Assembly (NCBI RefSeq): GCF_020618775.1
Contig: NZ_JAESVB010000005.1
Span: 186,001-250,000 of the forward strand
DNA length: 64,000 nt
Direction of reading: 5' to 3'
Origin: Acidisoma silvae
Lineage (GTDB): Bacteria; Pseudomonadota; Alphaproteobacteria; Acetobacterales; Acetobacteraceae
Shown here: positions 16,714-26,185 of the stretch, piece after piece
Layout: the number at the start of each line of letters is the position of its first letter
How positions within the stretch are numbered: position 1 is the stretch's first letter
Notes under the pieces: generated by a model
Seen by the model: the letters and a program-made list of their open reading frames with translations, nothing else
Told to the model about the DNA's origin: nothing
The model's database searches: none
Program-made: the position numbers and the translations under genes

Positions 16714-19002
16714 TCAATTGGCCGGGCGGCAGGCCGCCGCATAGACGCGCAGCACATCCCGCACCGATTCGACCGCCAGGCCCCGCGCCGTCGCGGGCAG
16801 CGTGCCGGCCGCGACACGATCATAGAAGCGCGGCAGATACTGGCTGATCAGCGGCTCGGGGATGGTAACGCCGTCAAGGCGGGCGAACAGCCGCGCCACT
16901 GCCGTGACCGCTTCGGGCTCGGGCCAGTAATAGCGAATGCGGTCGCTGTAGCTGTAATGGCGCAGAATACGCAGCTGCGCCGGATTGCCGTGATAATGGG
17001 CGCGCCAGTATTCCGGCTTCAGCATCATCAGCTGTTCCATCGCCCCGGCCAGGGACTCGACCGCGGGGTCGATTTCCGGCGCGATCACCGCTGCGATCTC
17101 ATCCAGCCCGTACAGCGCCTCGCGCAGCGCGAAGGTCAGGGAGGGGCCGACCTTCAGGATCGGAAAGCCGTCGCGCACGAGGTCCGACAACGCGTCCGCC
17201 GTCTGGTAATCCGTCGCATGGGCCTCGAAGATCAGCCCCGGCAGATGCGCCAAGGCGCCGGTCAGGTCACGCGCGGCGTCGGAGACATAGCGCGTCACGC
17301 TTTCATTGCCGTGTTCCACGCCGGGCTGCACCACCAGCGCCACGACGCGGTCCAGCATCCGGCCCAGGCCGCGCTCGGAAAAGACCTGCTTATGCACGGC
17401 ATAGGTGGCGAGCGGCGCTTCCGGGTCCGTCACCTCGGTCTCAGGGATCGCTTCCAGCGCACCGCCCGGCGTCGGCACCTCGGTGCCGATGATGTAATAG
17501 GGCTTGGTGCCGACCTGGGCGGCGACCCGTTCGGCGACGGAAGCCAGGCGCGCGGCCCGTTCCGCGACCACGGCATCGGCGAGCGCCACCGGCTCGCCCG
17601 CGCAGCCCATGCTGCAATCCAGATGGATTTTCAGGAAGCCGGCGCGCAGGAAGCTTTCCACCATGATCTCGGCCTCGGCCATCGCGGCCTCGGCGGGCAG
17701 CGACTTCCAGGGATTGGGGCCGAGATGGTCCCCGCCCAGAATAATGCGGGCCTGTGGGAAGCCGACGCTCTGCGCGATGCCATAGACATAGTCGCGGAAA
17801 TCGGCCGCCGTCATGCCGGTATAGCCGCCATATTGATTGACCTGATTGCAGGTCGCCTCGATCAGCGCGGTGGTGCCGTCTTCCTTCGCCTGCAACAGGG
17901 CAGCCTCGATGACGAAGGGATTGGCCGAGCAGACCGAGGTGATGCCGAAGGGCTGGCCGGCGGCGCGGGCCGGGGCCAGTTCCGCCAGGATATCGGCGCC
18001 GGAGGGCGGCAGCGGCGGCGCGCCCGGCACCAGGCCGCGGCGCTGGGAGAGGATGAAGGCGTCCAGCTCGGCGAAGCTCGCGGTGCCTTCCATCGGCCCC
18101 TTGCGGGTGACGGCCAGCGCGCCGGAGGCCGCCGCATAGCGCAGGCATTCCGACACGCTGCGGCCCTGCAGGCGGCAGGTGACGAAGGTGGCGCCGAAGC
18201 AATCGCCCGCCCCGGTCGGGTCGATCTCGGTGACGGCAAAGGCCGGCTGACGGCGATGCTCCCGCCCGTCATGATAGACCGCACCCTCGGCGCCCAGCTT
18301 GATGACGATGGCCGAGACGCCAAGACCGAGGATTTCGGCGACCGCGCCGCCCTCGCTTTTGGCTTCCGTCAGCAGGGTCAGTTCCTGGCCGCTGGGCAGG
18401 AAGATGTCGCAGATGCTCAGCATATAGGTCAGCGCCTCGCGCATGCCCGGCGCACCCAGCATTTCCTTGCGGATATTGGGATCGAAGGAAATGCTGCCGC
18501 CCTGCGCCTTGATCAGCGCGATGGCGGCCTTGGTCTCTTCGATGATGCGCGGCGAAGCGAGCGAGGAGCCCATGATATGCAGGTGACGGCTGCGCCGCAG
18601 CAGCGCCTGCGCGGCCTCCGTCAGCTGCGTCTGACCCGACGCGCTGTGGCGGATGTTATAGACGAAATCGCGGTCGCCATTGGGCCGGTAGCGGACGAAG
18701 GCGCTGCCGGTCGCATAGGACGGGTCGATGGCGATGGCGCTGACATCGACGCCGTCGCGCGCCAGGCGCTCGATATTGACGGTCGCGAAATCGTCCTCGC
18801 CGACGCAGCTGACGATGCCGCAGGGAAAGCCGAGCTTGCCGACCTGATCGATGAAGATGGCGGTGGCGCCGCTGGGGAAAGGCCCGATCAGCCCGATCGG
18901 TTCGCGGAAGCCCTGGCCGGGTTCCGTCGCCATGATCTCGACCAGTATCTCACCGATGGTGACGATGCCGCCCGGCGTTACCGTGCCGTCTGCCATACTC
19001 AT
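16714..19002 (-). CDS. Fused PfkB sugar kinase and GatZ/KbaZ-family protein (probable tagatose kinase/4-epimerase)
   Basis: The 762-residue protein joins two enzymes. Residues 1-325 are a PfkB kinase, with substrate motif FPSGATAIF and DPTGAGDCFGA carrying the catalytic Asp267. After a Pro-rich linker, residues 350-762 are a GatZ/KbaZ domain: GITSVCSANPFVIEAAL, EATCNQVNQYGGYTG, ILGGDHLGPNPW, FLKIHLDCSMGC, IGTEVPTPGG and VQPGVEHGNE. GatZ was once seen as a helper of tagatose-bisphosphate aldolase. An Agrobacterium homologue is reported as a tagatose 6-phosphate 4-epimerase acting after a separate tagatose kinase. The fusion would then turn tagatose into fructose 6-phosphate. ATG 19002 follows AGGGAA; 18996 is an alternative. 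Confidence 0.9.
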   Translation of the reverse strand: MSMADGTVTPGGIVTIGEILVEIMATEPGQGFREPIGLIGPFPSGATAIFIDQVGKLGFPCGIVSCVGEDDFATVNIERLARDGVDVSAIAIDPSYATGSAFVRYRPNGDRDFVYNIRHSASGQTQLTEAAQALLRRSRHLHIMGSSLASPRIIEETKAAIALIKAQGGSISFDPNIRKEMLGAPGMREALTYMLSICDIFLPSGQELTLLTEAKSEGGAVAEILGLGVSAIVIKLGAEGAVYHDGREHRRQPAFAVTEIDPTGAGDCFGATFVTCRLQGRSVSECLRYAAASGALAVTRKGPMEGTASFAELDAFILSQRRGLVPGAPPLPPSGADILAELAPARAAGQPFGITSVCSANPFVIEAALLQAKEDGTTALIEATCNQVNQYGGYTGMTAADFRDYVYGIAQSVGFPQARIILGGDHLGPNPWKSLPAEAAMAEAEIMVESFLRAGFLKIHLDCSMGCAGEPVALADAVVAERAARLASVAERVAAQVGTKPYYIIGTEVPTPGGALEAIPETEVTDPEAPLATYAVHKQVFSERGLGRMLDRVVALVVQPGVEHGNESVTRYVSDAARDLTGALAHLPGLIFEAHATDYQTADALSDLVRDGFPILKVGPSLTFALREALYGLDEIAAVIAPEIDPAVESLAGAMEQLMMLKPEYWRAHYHGNPAQLRILRHYSYSDRIRYYWPEPEAVTAVARLFARLDGVTIPEPLISQYLPRFYDRVAAGTLPATARGLAVESVRDVLRVYAAACRPAN

Positions 19003-19095
19003 GTAATCACGTTCCCTTGCTGGACGACATCTTTTACGGTCGTGTGCGGATGCCGATATGCTGATCCGCACATTTGGTCAAAATGGGAGACATAT

Positions 19096-19644
19096 ATGAC
19101 AACCGCAACGGCCACCGTCGGCGGCGGATGTTTTTGGTGCACGGAAGCCGTGTTCCAGGAACTGGCGGGCGTCTCCGGCGTCAAATCCGGCTATGCCGGC
19201 GGCCATATGGTCAATCCGACCTATGAGGCAGTCTGCACCGGCCGCACCGGCCATGCCGAGGTGATCCAGATTACCTATGACCCCGAGGTCGTTTCCTACG
19301 CCGATCTGCTGCGCGTCTTTTTCGCGACACATGACCCGACGACGCTGAACCGCCAGGGCAATGACGTCGGCACGCAATACCGTTCCACCATCATGCCGGT
19401 GACGCCGGAAGAGGCCGAGACGGCCCGCGCGGTGATCGCAGAGATCAACGAACGCGGCGCCTGGGGCGCGCCGGCCGTGACCAAGATCGAGGGGTTGGAC
19501 GTTTTCTACCCGGCCGAGGATTACCACGACGATTATTTCGCCCGGAATCCCAATGCCGGCTATTGCCGCGTCATCATCGCGCCGAAAGTCGCGAAGATGC
19601 GGAAGGAGTTTCTGGACCGGCTGAAGCGCCGCCCGGCGGCGTAA
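19096..19644 (+). CDS. msrA: Peptide-methionine (S)-S-oxide reductase
   Basis: The 182-residue protein has the MsrA active-site motif GGCFWC with Cys12, and family motifs SGYAGG, YEAVCTGRTGHAEVIQ and DVGTQYRS. It reduces methionine sulfoxide (S form) in proteins using thioredoxin. GGGAGA precedes the ATG. A 93-base gap separates it from the divergent kinase-GatZ gene. In Caulobacter msrA belongs to the SigF regulon; here it sits about 13 kb from the sigma gene, so that link is only a suggestion. Confidence 0.96.
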   Translation: MTTATATVGGGCFWCTEAVFQELAGVSGVKSGYAGGHMVNPTYEAVCTGRTGHAEVIQITYDPEVVSYADLLRVFFATHDPTTLNRQGNDVGTQYRSTIMPVTPEEAETARAVIAEINERGAWGAPAVTKIEGLDVFYPAEDYHDDYFARNPNAGYCRVIIAPKVAKMRKEFLDRLKRRPAA

Positions 19645-19653
19645 GGGGACGGG

Positions 19654-21147
19654 TCAGGCGGAGGCTTCAGGCGCGCGGGGGAGGATAATCTCCACCGTCG
19701 TGCCGCCGCCCTTGGGGCAATGCACGCGGGCCAGGCCGCCCGCCTGCTGGGCCAGGCCATAAACCATGGACAGGCCCAGGCCCGTGCCCTTGCCCACCGG
19801 CTTGGTGGTGAAGAAGGGTTCGAAGACGCGGGCCAGAACCTCGGGCGGAATGCCCGGACCGGTATCGCGCACGGCGACCGACACATAATGGCCGGCTGCC
19901 AGGTCAACCTCATCATCCTCGACCACGGCAAGATTGCGGGTGACCAGCGTCAGACTGCCGCCCTCCTGCTGCTCCATCGCGTCGCGCGCATTGATGCAGA
20001 GGTTGAGCAGCGCCAGTTCCAGCTGATCCGGATCGACATGGGCCAGCCATAGATCCTGGGCCATATCCTGATTGACGACGATGCCCGGCCCGATGCTGCG
20101 GAGGATAAGATCCTGCATCTCGCCGATCACCTCATTGGCCGCAACAGACCGTAAGGCAAGGTCGCGCTGCCGGCTGAAGGTCAGCAGGCGCTGCGTCAGC
20201 GCCGTGCCGCGCTCGGCCGCCATGGTCGCGTTTTCCAGCAGCCGCTGCAGCCGCGCGTCGCCGTCATTGCGGCGCACGGCGAGTTCCAAGCTGCCCAGGA
20301 TCGCGGTCAGCAGATTGTTGAAGTCATGCGCGACCCCGCCGGCCATGGTGCCCAGCGCCTGCATCTTTTCCGCCTGATGCAGGCGGTTTTCCATCATCCG
20401 CCGGTCCGTCACGTCATGTTCCAGCACAGCGAGGTAGCGCGGCGTGCCGTCGGCCCCCGGAATGGGCACGCGCGTCACCTGCAGATAGCGCGGCGACAGC
20501 CCGGACCCGCGCTCCTCCAGATGCTCGCTCGGCCGCCCTGTCGCCAAAGTGTCGGTTTCGACGGCCGCCAGTTGTTCGCCGTCCACCAGGTCCGACAGAT
20601 CGGCCTCCCGCCGCCGCAGCGCGGCCTCGGGCGCCAGGCCCAGAGCCTCGGCCTTGACCCGGTTGAGGCGCACGAAGCGACCCGCCGCGTCCTTGAAGGA
20701 CAAGGCATCCTGGCTGCCGTCCATCAGCCCGTGCAGGAGCGCGCGTTCCTCGGCCAGCGACCGGCGCAGCTGGCATTGCTCATGCGCATTGCCGACCATG
20801 CTGATCAGCAGAGAGGGTTCCCACGGCTTCTGCATATAGGCCGAGATGCGGCCATGATTGACGGCATTCACCACCGCGCCGAGATCGGCGTAGCCGGTCA
20901 GCAGAATCGTTTGCGCATCCGAAATGCCGCGTGCTTTCGACAGGAAAACGTCACCGGTCATTTCGGGCATGCGCTGGTCCGAGACGATCACCGAAATTGA
21001 CGGCTCATCGGCCAGGATTTCCAGCGCGGCGATGGGCGAGACCGCGCTCCAGACGTCGAACTCGTCTTCCAGCAGGTCGCGCAGCGCCGTGAGGATTTCC
21101 GGCTCGTCATCGACGATGAGAACAGTGCCTCTCATGGAATCGGTCAT
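19654..21147 (-). CDS. Hybrid histidine kinase REC-PAS-HisKA-HATPase
   Basis: The 497-residue soluble protein has a receiver domain (about 8-122: Asp13/14, phospho-acceptor Asp57 in [10 protein letters not shown], Lys107), a PAS domain (about 135-250) and a kinase core. The core has His274 in AHDFNN, N-box [17 protein letters not shown] and [11 protein letters not shown]. It is the last gene of the chemosensory operon and overlaps the previous kinase gene by four bases. An N-terminal receiver suggests that CheA or the preceding kinase phosphorylates it and so tunes its own kinase activity. No output regulator is encoded next to it. Confidence 0.92.
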   Translation of the reverse strand: MTDSMRGTVLIVDDEPEILTALRDLLEDEFDVWSAVSPIAALEILADEPSISVIVSDQRMPEMTGDVFLSKARGISDAQTILLTGYADLGAVVNAVNHGRISAYMQKPWEPSLLISMVGNAHEQCQLRRSLAEERALLHGLMDGSQDALSFKDAAGRFVRLNRVKAEALGLAPEAALRRREADLSDLVDGEQLAAVETDTLATGRPSEHLEERGSGLSPRYLQVTRVPIPGADGTPRYLAVLEHDVTDRRMMENRLHQAEKMQALGTMAGGVAHDFNNLLTAILGSLELAVRRNDGDARLQRLLENATMAAERGTALTQRLLTFSRQRDLALRSVAANEVIGEMQDLILRSIGPGIVVNQDMAQDLWLAHVDPDQLELALLNLCINARDAMEQQEGGSLTLVTRNLAVVEDDEVDLAAGHYVSVAVRDTGPGIPPEVLARVFEPFFTTKPVGKGTGLGLSMVYGLAQQAGGLARVHCPKGGGTTVEIILPRAPEASA

Positions 21148-22934
21148 GCTCCTGCAATCGGCTGGCGCGGCGCTTCGGTCAAGCCTGCCGCGCCCATGGC
21201 AGAGGCCTGAGGCAGAGGTTGCCCCGTCTCATCCATCAGAGGCACCGCGATCTTGAAGGAGGCCCCGCCGAAAGGCGAGCGGCCGATGGTGATGGCACCC
21301 TGATGCGCCTTCACGACCGAATAGGCGATGGCCAGCCCCAGCCCGGTCCCGGACCCGATCGGCTTGGTCGTGAAAAAGGGCTCGAAAATACGCGCCTCGA
21401 CGGCCTCCGGCACGCCTGGGCCGGAATCCTCGATCAGGATGACATAGTCCGGCCCATCCAGCGTCACGGTGATGTCGATCCGCCCCTCGCCCTCGATGGC
21501 GTCTGCGGCGTTGCTGACGATATTCATCACCACCTGATTGAGCAGCGCCGGCGAGCACCACAGCGTCGGCGGCGCGTCATAATGCCGGCCGACATGAATG
21601 CGGTCGCCGAGTTTCGGGCGCAGCAAGGTCAGGACCGTGTCGATCGCCTCGAAGATGTCGACGCTCTGGAAACCGCCTTCATCCAGGCGCGAGAACTGAC
21701 GCAGGTTGAGCACGAGGTCGCGAATACGTTTCAGGCCCGCCCCCATGGCGGTCGCCCGGTCCTGCGCCTTGGCGATATAGCCGCGCGCTTTTTCGGTGGT
21801 GACGTCCTGACTGCCGATCTGGCCCAGAACCCGCTGCACCGTTGCCTGATGCGCCAGGATGAAGGCCAGCGGATTGTTGATCTCATGCGCGATGCCGGCC
21901 ACCAGCTCGCCGAGCGAGGCCATCTTGGCGGCCTGCACAAGTTTCGCCTGGGTTTCGATCAGCTTGTCATTGGCAGCACCCAGTTCCGCATTGGCCTGGG
22001 TCAGCGCTTCCGTCATGCGGGCGCGCTCGACCGTGATGGCGCGGTCGCGGCGGTCGGCATCCGCCTGCGCCATCTCATCCTGCATCATCTTGCGGCGCAC
22101 GATGGCGCGCAGGCGCACGCGCAGCAGCAGATGATCGTTCAAGGTCGGGATGAATTCGTCGAGACCGGCATCGAAGGCGCGGGCGAGCTTTTCCTTCGAC
22201 ACCGCGCCGTCGCGCTCGATGCCGATCATCAGGAAGGGCGCGGTGCTGCGCTCGGCCTGCTGCGCCCGCTCCTCCTCGCGCCGGGCATTGAGCACGCGGC
22301 AGGCGTCCACGCTGTCGAAACGACGCGGCGGCAGGCCGATCAGCACGCAGTCAACCGTCAGATCGGCATTGCCGAGCGCCGCGAGCGCGCCCTCCACGTC
22401 CGATGCGGCTTCCACCAAATAGCCTTCGCGCAGCAGGGTCGCGCTGTGGTCCGCAAGCCCGGCCGGATCGTCATCCAGCACCAGGAAGCGCAGGCGCCGG
22501 AAATGCGGCATCTCGTCGCCCGGCTCCTCCTGCATCGCCGGGCGTTCGCGCAGCAGGGCGCGAATGCGCAGGATCAGGAAATCGGGGTCGGCCGCCTTGG
22601 AAATATAGGCGTCGGCGCCGCTTTCCAGCCCCTCCCGCTCGGTCTCGACCTCCGCCGCTTCCGTCAGCATCAGCAGCGGAATGGAGCGCGTGCGGCTGTT
22701 CAGCCGCAACTGGCGCGACAATTCACCGCCCGACATGCCCGGCAGATGGAAATCGGCGATGATCATATCCGGCAGCCGGGCATTGAGCAGATCGAGCGCC
22801 GCCTCCCCCGAGGCCGCGCGCTCCACCTGAAAGCCGTGGGCCTCCAGCATGCGGCGGATCATGATCGCCTGGGTCTCGGAATCCTCGACCACCAGCAGGT
22901 TATAGACCCGTTCCGGAAGCGGGGCCGTCACCAC
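21144..22934 (-). CDS. REC-REC-histidine kinase (CheS3-like)
   Basis: The 596-residue soluble protein has an intact receiver (Asp18, phospho-acceptor Asp61, Lys113). A second, degenerate receiver covers about 147-280; it has acidic LDDDP, but the acceptor position in VLIGLPP is Gly200. A coiled coil (about 285-335) and a kinase with His350 in AHEINNPLAF, DSGPGVP and GTGLGLAIAY complete it. This resembles CheS3 of Rhodospirillum centenum, which has two receivers before its kinase and works with CheA3 in cyst development. Start is GTG; two adjacent GTG codons (22934, 22931) overlap the cheB end. It likely takes phosphate from the operon's CheA. Confidence 0.9.
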   Translation of the reverse strand: MVTAPLPERVYNLLVVEDSETQAIMIRRMLEAHGFQVERAASGEAALDLLNARLPDMIIADFHLPGMSGGELSRQLRLNSRTRSIPLLMLTEAAEVETEREGLESGADAYISKAADPDFLILRIRALLRERPAMQEEPGDEMPHFRRLRFLVLDDDPAGLADHSATLLREGYLVEAASDVEGALAALGNADLTVDCVLIGLPPRRFDSVDACRVLNARREEERAQQAERSTAPFLMIGIERDGAVSKEKLARAFDAGLDEFIPTLNDHLLLRVRLRAIVRRKMMQDEMAQADADRRDRAITVERARMTEALTQANAELGAANDKLIETQAKLVQAAKMASLGELVAGIAHEINNPLAFILAHQATVQRVLGQIGSQDVTTEKARGYIAKAQDRATAMGAGLKRIRDLVLNLRQFSRLDEGGFQSVDIFEAIDTVLTLLRPKLGDRIHVGRHYDAPPTLWCSPALLNQVVMNIVSNAADAIEGEGRIDITVTLDGPDYVILIEDSGPGVPEAVEARIFEPFFTTKPIGSGTGLGLAIAYSVVKAHQGAITIGRSPFGGASFKIAVPLMDETGQPLPQASAMGAAGLTEAPRQPIAGA

Positions 22935-24010
22935 GACGCGGGCTCCGCCACCGCGCGGCGCATGGTGTCGGCGATGCGGTCCAGCGGCAGCGACAGGGAC
23001 GAGGCACCGATCCTGACCGCCGCCTGCGGCATGCCGTAGACGACGGCGGTGCTGTCATCTTCGGTCAGCGTCAGCGCGCCGCTGTGCCGCATGGCGAGCA
23101 GGCCCTCGGCGCCGTCCTCCCCCATGCCCGTCAGCAGCGCGCCCAGCGCGCGGGCGCCGCAAACCTCCGCCAGCGAGCGGAACAGCACAGTGCCGGAAGG
23201 GCGCTGGCTGCTGACCTGCGCTTCCCGCCCCAGGCGCAGCGTGCCGTCAGGCGACAGCGTCAGATGCTGGTCGCCGGGCGCGACATAGACCTGACCGGGC
23301 ATCGGCATCTGGCCGGCGGTCGCAATCCCCACCTGGAGAGGCACGATCCCGTCCAGCCAGGCGGCAAAGCCGGGCATGAAAGCCGCGCCCATATGCTGGA
23401 CGATCAGAATGGGAATAGGAAAATCAGCCGGCAATCCGCCCAGCACGCGGGCCAGAGCGGCCGGGCCGCCGGTGGAAGCGACAAGGCCGGCAATGGTCGG
23501 CACGCGCCGCCGTCCCGGTTCCGGATACGGCAACTGGCCGGACAGAACGGCCGGAGCGCGCAACGGCCGCTGCCGGATGACCGGCACCTGGCTCATGATG
23601 AAAAGCTGCGTGCAGATGGTCTCGGCAATTTCCGCGTGATGGACGTGGCTGAAACCCGCCGGCTTTTCCACCACCGACAGCGCGCCCGAGCGCAGCGCGT
23701 TCATGGAGATGCGGAGCGAGGAATCCTCCACCGCATCGGCGATGACGACGATGGGCGTCGGCATGCGCGACATGATGGTGCGGGTCGCTTCCAGCCCATC
23801 CATGCCCGGCAGGCGGATATCCATGGAAATGACGTCCGGACAGACCTCGCTCAGCGCCGCGATGGCGGCCTCGCCCGAGGGACAGACGGCACATACCTCC
23901 AACCTTGGGTCGGCCGCGATGATCATGCGCAGCAGCCCCTGGATGACGGGACTGTCCTCCACCACCATGACGCGAACCGGACGGCCGGGAAGAAAGCCAG
24001 CGTCAGACAT
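22928..24010 (-). CDS. cheB: Protein-glutamate methylesterase CheB
   Basis: The 360-residue protein has an N-terminal receiver (VVEDS, phospho-acceptor Asp near residue 64 in SMDIRLPGMDG) and a C-terminal methylesterase. The catalytic residues are Ser near 179 (VASTGGP), His near 206 (VQHMG) and Asp near 299 (GMGEDGAEG). It removes methyl groups from the MCP and so resets receptor sensitivity, opposing CheR. Its ATG shares a base with the cheA stop (TGATG). A GTG one codon earlier is possible. Confidence 0.95.
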   Translation of the reverse strand: MSDAGFLPGRPVRVMVVEDSPVIQGLLRMIIAADPRLEVCAVCPSGEAAIAALSEVCPDVISMDIRLPGMDGLEATRTIMSRMPTPIVVIADAVEDSSLRISMNALRSGALSVVEKPAGFSHVHHAEIAETICTQLFIMSQVPVIRQRPLRAPAVLSGQLPYPEPGRRRVPTIAGLVASTGGPAALARVLGGLPADFPIPILIVQHMGAAFMPGFAAWLDGIVPLQVGIATAGQMPMPGQVYVAPGDQHLTLSPDGTLRLGREAQVSSQRPSGTVLFRSLAEVCGARALGALLTGMGEDGAEGLLAMRHSGALTLTEDDSTAVVYGMPQAAVRIGASSLSLPLDRIADTMRRAVAEPASW

Positions 24011-26169
24011 CACAACAGCCGCCCGATCGCACCCAGAAGATCCTGCTGATCGAAGCTCTGCTTCGCGATATAGGCACCGGCCCCGAGATCGAGCCCGCGC
24101 CGGATATCGTCGGCCGCGTTGCGCGAGGTCATGATGATGACCGGAATGTCTTTGAGGGCGGCATCGCCCTTCATGATCTGCAAAAGCGTCAGTCCATCCA
24201 TACGCGGCATTTCGACATCGGCCAGAACCAGGTCGATGCCGCCGGCACCCGCTTCATCCTGATCCGCGCTCCGGCTGCCCATCCGTCGCAGAACCTCGAG
24301 CGCGTCCATGCCATCGACCGCAACAACCACACGATACCCATGTGCTTCCAGAATCGATTTCTCCAAGGTCCGGCTGGTGATCGAATCATCCGCCACCAGA
24401 ATGGTCCGCACCCGGCCGACCACATCCACAGGCGCGGTCTCGGCGGTGCCGGCCGCATCCAGCCAGCCGCCGCGCCGTCCCCAGCGCGCGAACAGTCCGT
24501 CGGGTGACAGCAGCGCCGCCGGCAGACCGCTTGTGACCATCACCAGTCCGGCCACGAGTTCGGTATCCAGCCCCAGCAGATCGGCGCTATGGGACAGGAA
24601 GCGCCGCGCGTCCTGAAACTGATCGACCGCCAGGGCCAGGCACTGGTTCATAGCACCGCTCTGAATGACGGCGAGCTTCACATGACCGTCATGGATCGGC
24701 AGGCTGGCGCGGCCCATGCCTAGCAGATCGCCCAGCACCGCGACGGGCGCCAGTTGCGGGGAACCACCCGGACCGTCGACCGCCACGCACATCTGGCCGG
24801 CCAGAGGTTCGATCCGGCCCACCGGCACGCGCAGCAGGCGGACCAGCGCCGCGGCGGGCATGGCGACCGTGACCTCGGCCACATCCAGCAGGATGGCATA
24901 TTGGCGGACCAGCAGCAGCGGCACGGTGATTTCGACCGTCGTGCCCCGGCCGGTGGCAACCGGCATCATCCGCGCCGCGCCACCCAGGCCACGCGCGGCT
25001 TCGGCGACGATGGACAGGCCCATGCCCCGCCCCGACAGCTGGCCGACATCGGCGCGGGTGGAAAAGCCGGGTTCGAAGACCAGCGCCAGCAGCTGATCGG
25101 CGCCGGCATTGCGCGCACTGGCTTCGGTCAGCAGACCCAGATCGACGGCGCGGGCGCGAATGGCCGCCAGATCCGGCCCCGGCCCGTCATCCGTGACGCG
25201 CACGGTCAGGGTGTCGCCACCGCTTTGCAGGGCGAGTGTGATGCGGGTCGCGGCCCGCAGGCCCCGCGCACGACGCTTGGCGACAGTCTCGCTGCCATGG
25301 CTCACGGCATTGCGGAGAAGCTGCAGAACCGGATCTTTCAGCGTCTGTAAGACCCGCCGATCGGCCTGCAGGCCAAGACCCTGAAAGTCCGGCTCGGCTT
25401 CCACCCCTTCGTCGCGCGCGATTTCGCGCACCATGCGCGCCATCGGGCCGAAGATGGTCTCGGCCGGCACCAGGCTCATGCGCTCGACATCCTCGCGCAC
25501 GCGCCGCAGCGCCTCATCCAAGGCCCAGGCGGAATCCCTGAGGTCATGCCGCATGAGGGCGGATTGCCGGGTGGCCTGCGCCAGTTCGCTGACCACTTCC
25601 AGCAATTGCGGCGGTGCGTCGGCGCGACCCAGCATGGGTTCGATGGCGCGGCGCGCGCGGCGCACCAGTGCTTCGATCCCCGCCAGCCGGTGCTGCAAGC
25701 CGTCCTGCCGTTCCACCGCCTGCGCGAGCTGGGTGGCGGCGACGATCAGATCCGTCACCTGCCCGGCCTCGATCCGCAGATAGCCGTGCACCGTCTCGTC
25801 CCGGCCGCCAGCGCCGGCATCCGGTTCTGCCTCGCCGTCGCCGAAGGCCAGCTCGATCACCGTCTCGACCTCATCGAGCCCGTTTTCGAGCGCTGCGATG
25901 CGGTCGCGCGACAGACCGCGCCCGGCCTCGATCACGCTGGCCATCTGCGCTTCCAGCTCATGCGCGCGGCTTTCGACCTCGGGCAGGTCGACGGCGCGCG
26001 CCGCCCCTTTCAGGGAATGCAGGCGGCGGAAGATATCTTTCAGATCGGCGCGCTCGCCCCGCCGCGCCGCGCTCAGCGCCGCGCGCACCACCGTCAGATG
26101 GTCGCGATACTCGATCGCGAAGGCGTCGAGCAGTTCCTGGCGCAGATCGGCGGGGTTGACGGGCGGCAT
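24010..26169 (-). CDS. cheA: Hybrid chemotaxis kinase CheA with receiver domain
   Basis: The 719-residue protein has an Hpt domain with His51 (RLHSLKGAARA), a dimerisation/ATPase core (LLRNAVSHGSE, GRGMGLSIV), a CheW-like domain (about 440-575) and a C-terminal receiver (VADDS; acceptor Asp in LADVEMPRMDG). A fused receiver is found in WspE and CheA3-type kinases of alternative chemosensory systems rather than in flagellar CheA. It passes phosphate from the receptor array to its own receiver, to CheB and probably to the two downstream kinases. It lies 16 bases after the MCP gene. Confidence 0.94.
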   Translation of the reverse strand: MPPVNPADLRQELLDAFAIEYRDHLTVVRAALSAARRGERADLKDIFRRLHSLKGAARAVDLPEVESRAHELEAQMASVIEAGRGLSRDRIAALENGLDEVETVIELAFGDGEAEPDAGAGGRDETVHGYLRIEAGQVTDLIVAATQLAQAVERQDGLQHRLAGIEALVRRARRAIEPMLGRADAPPQLLEVVSELAQATRQSALMRHDLRDSAWALDEALRRVREDVERMSLVPAETIFGPMARMVREIARDEGVEAEPDFQGLGLQADRRVLQTLKDPVLQLLRNAVSHGSETVAKRRARGLRAATRITLALQSGGDTLTVRVTDDGPGPDLAAIRARAVDLGLLTEASARNAGADQLLALVFEPGFSTRADVGQLSGRGMGLSIVAEAARGLGGAARMMPVATGRGTTVEITVPLLLVRQYAILLDVAEVTVAMPAAALVRLLRVPVGRIEPLAGQMCVAVDGPGGSPQLAPVAVLGDLLGMGRASLPIHDGHVKLAVIQSGAMNQCLALAVDQFQDARRFLSHSADLLGLDTELVAGLVMVTSGLPAALLSPDGLFARWGRRGGWLDAAGTAETAPVDVVGRVRTILVADDSITSRTLEKSILEAHGYRVVVAVDGMDALEVLRRMGSRSADQDEAGAGGIDLVLADVEMPRMDGLTLLQIMKGDAALKDIPVIIMTSRNAADDIRRGLDLGAGAYIAKQSFDQQDLLGAIGRLL

Positions 26170-26185
26170 CGGCGTCCCTCGCCGC

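Noticed and set aside
16957-19644. An 895-codon plus-strand frame running across the kinase-GatZ gene into msrA
   Set aside because: The first part is antisense to a well-conserved two-domain enzyme and has the Arg/His/Gly-rich composition of GC-rich shadow frames. Only the end, from 19096, is a real gene (msrA).
21219-23039. A 606-codon plus-strand frame antisense to the REC-REC kinase
   Set aside because: The opposite strand encodes receiver and kinase motifs in full. The plus frame has no domain and a shadow-like composition.
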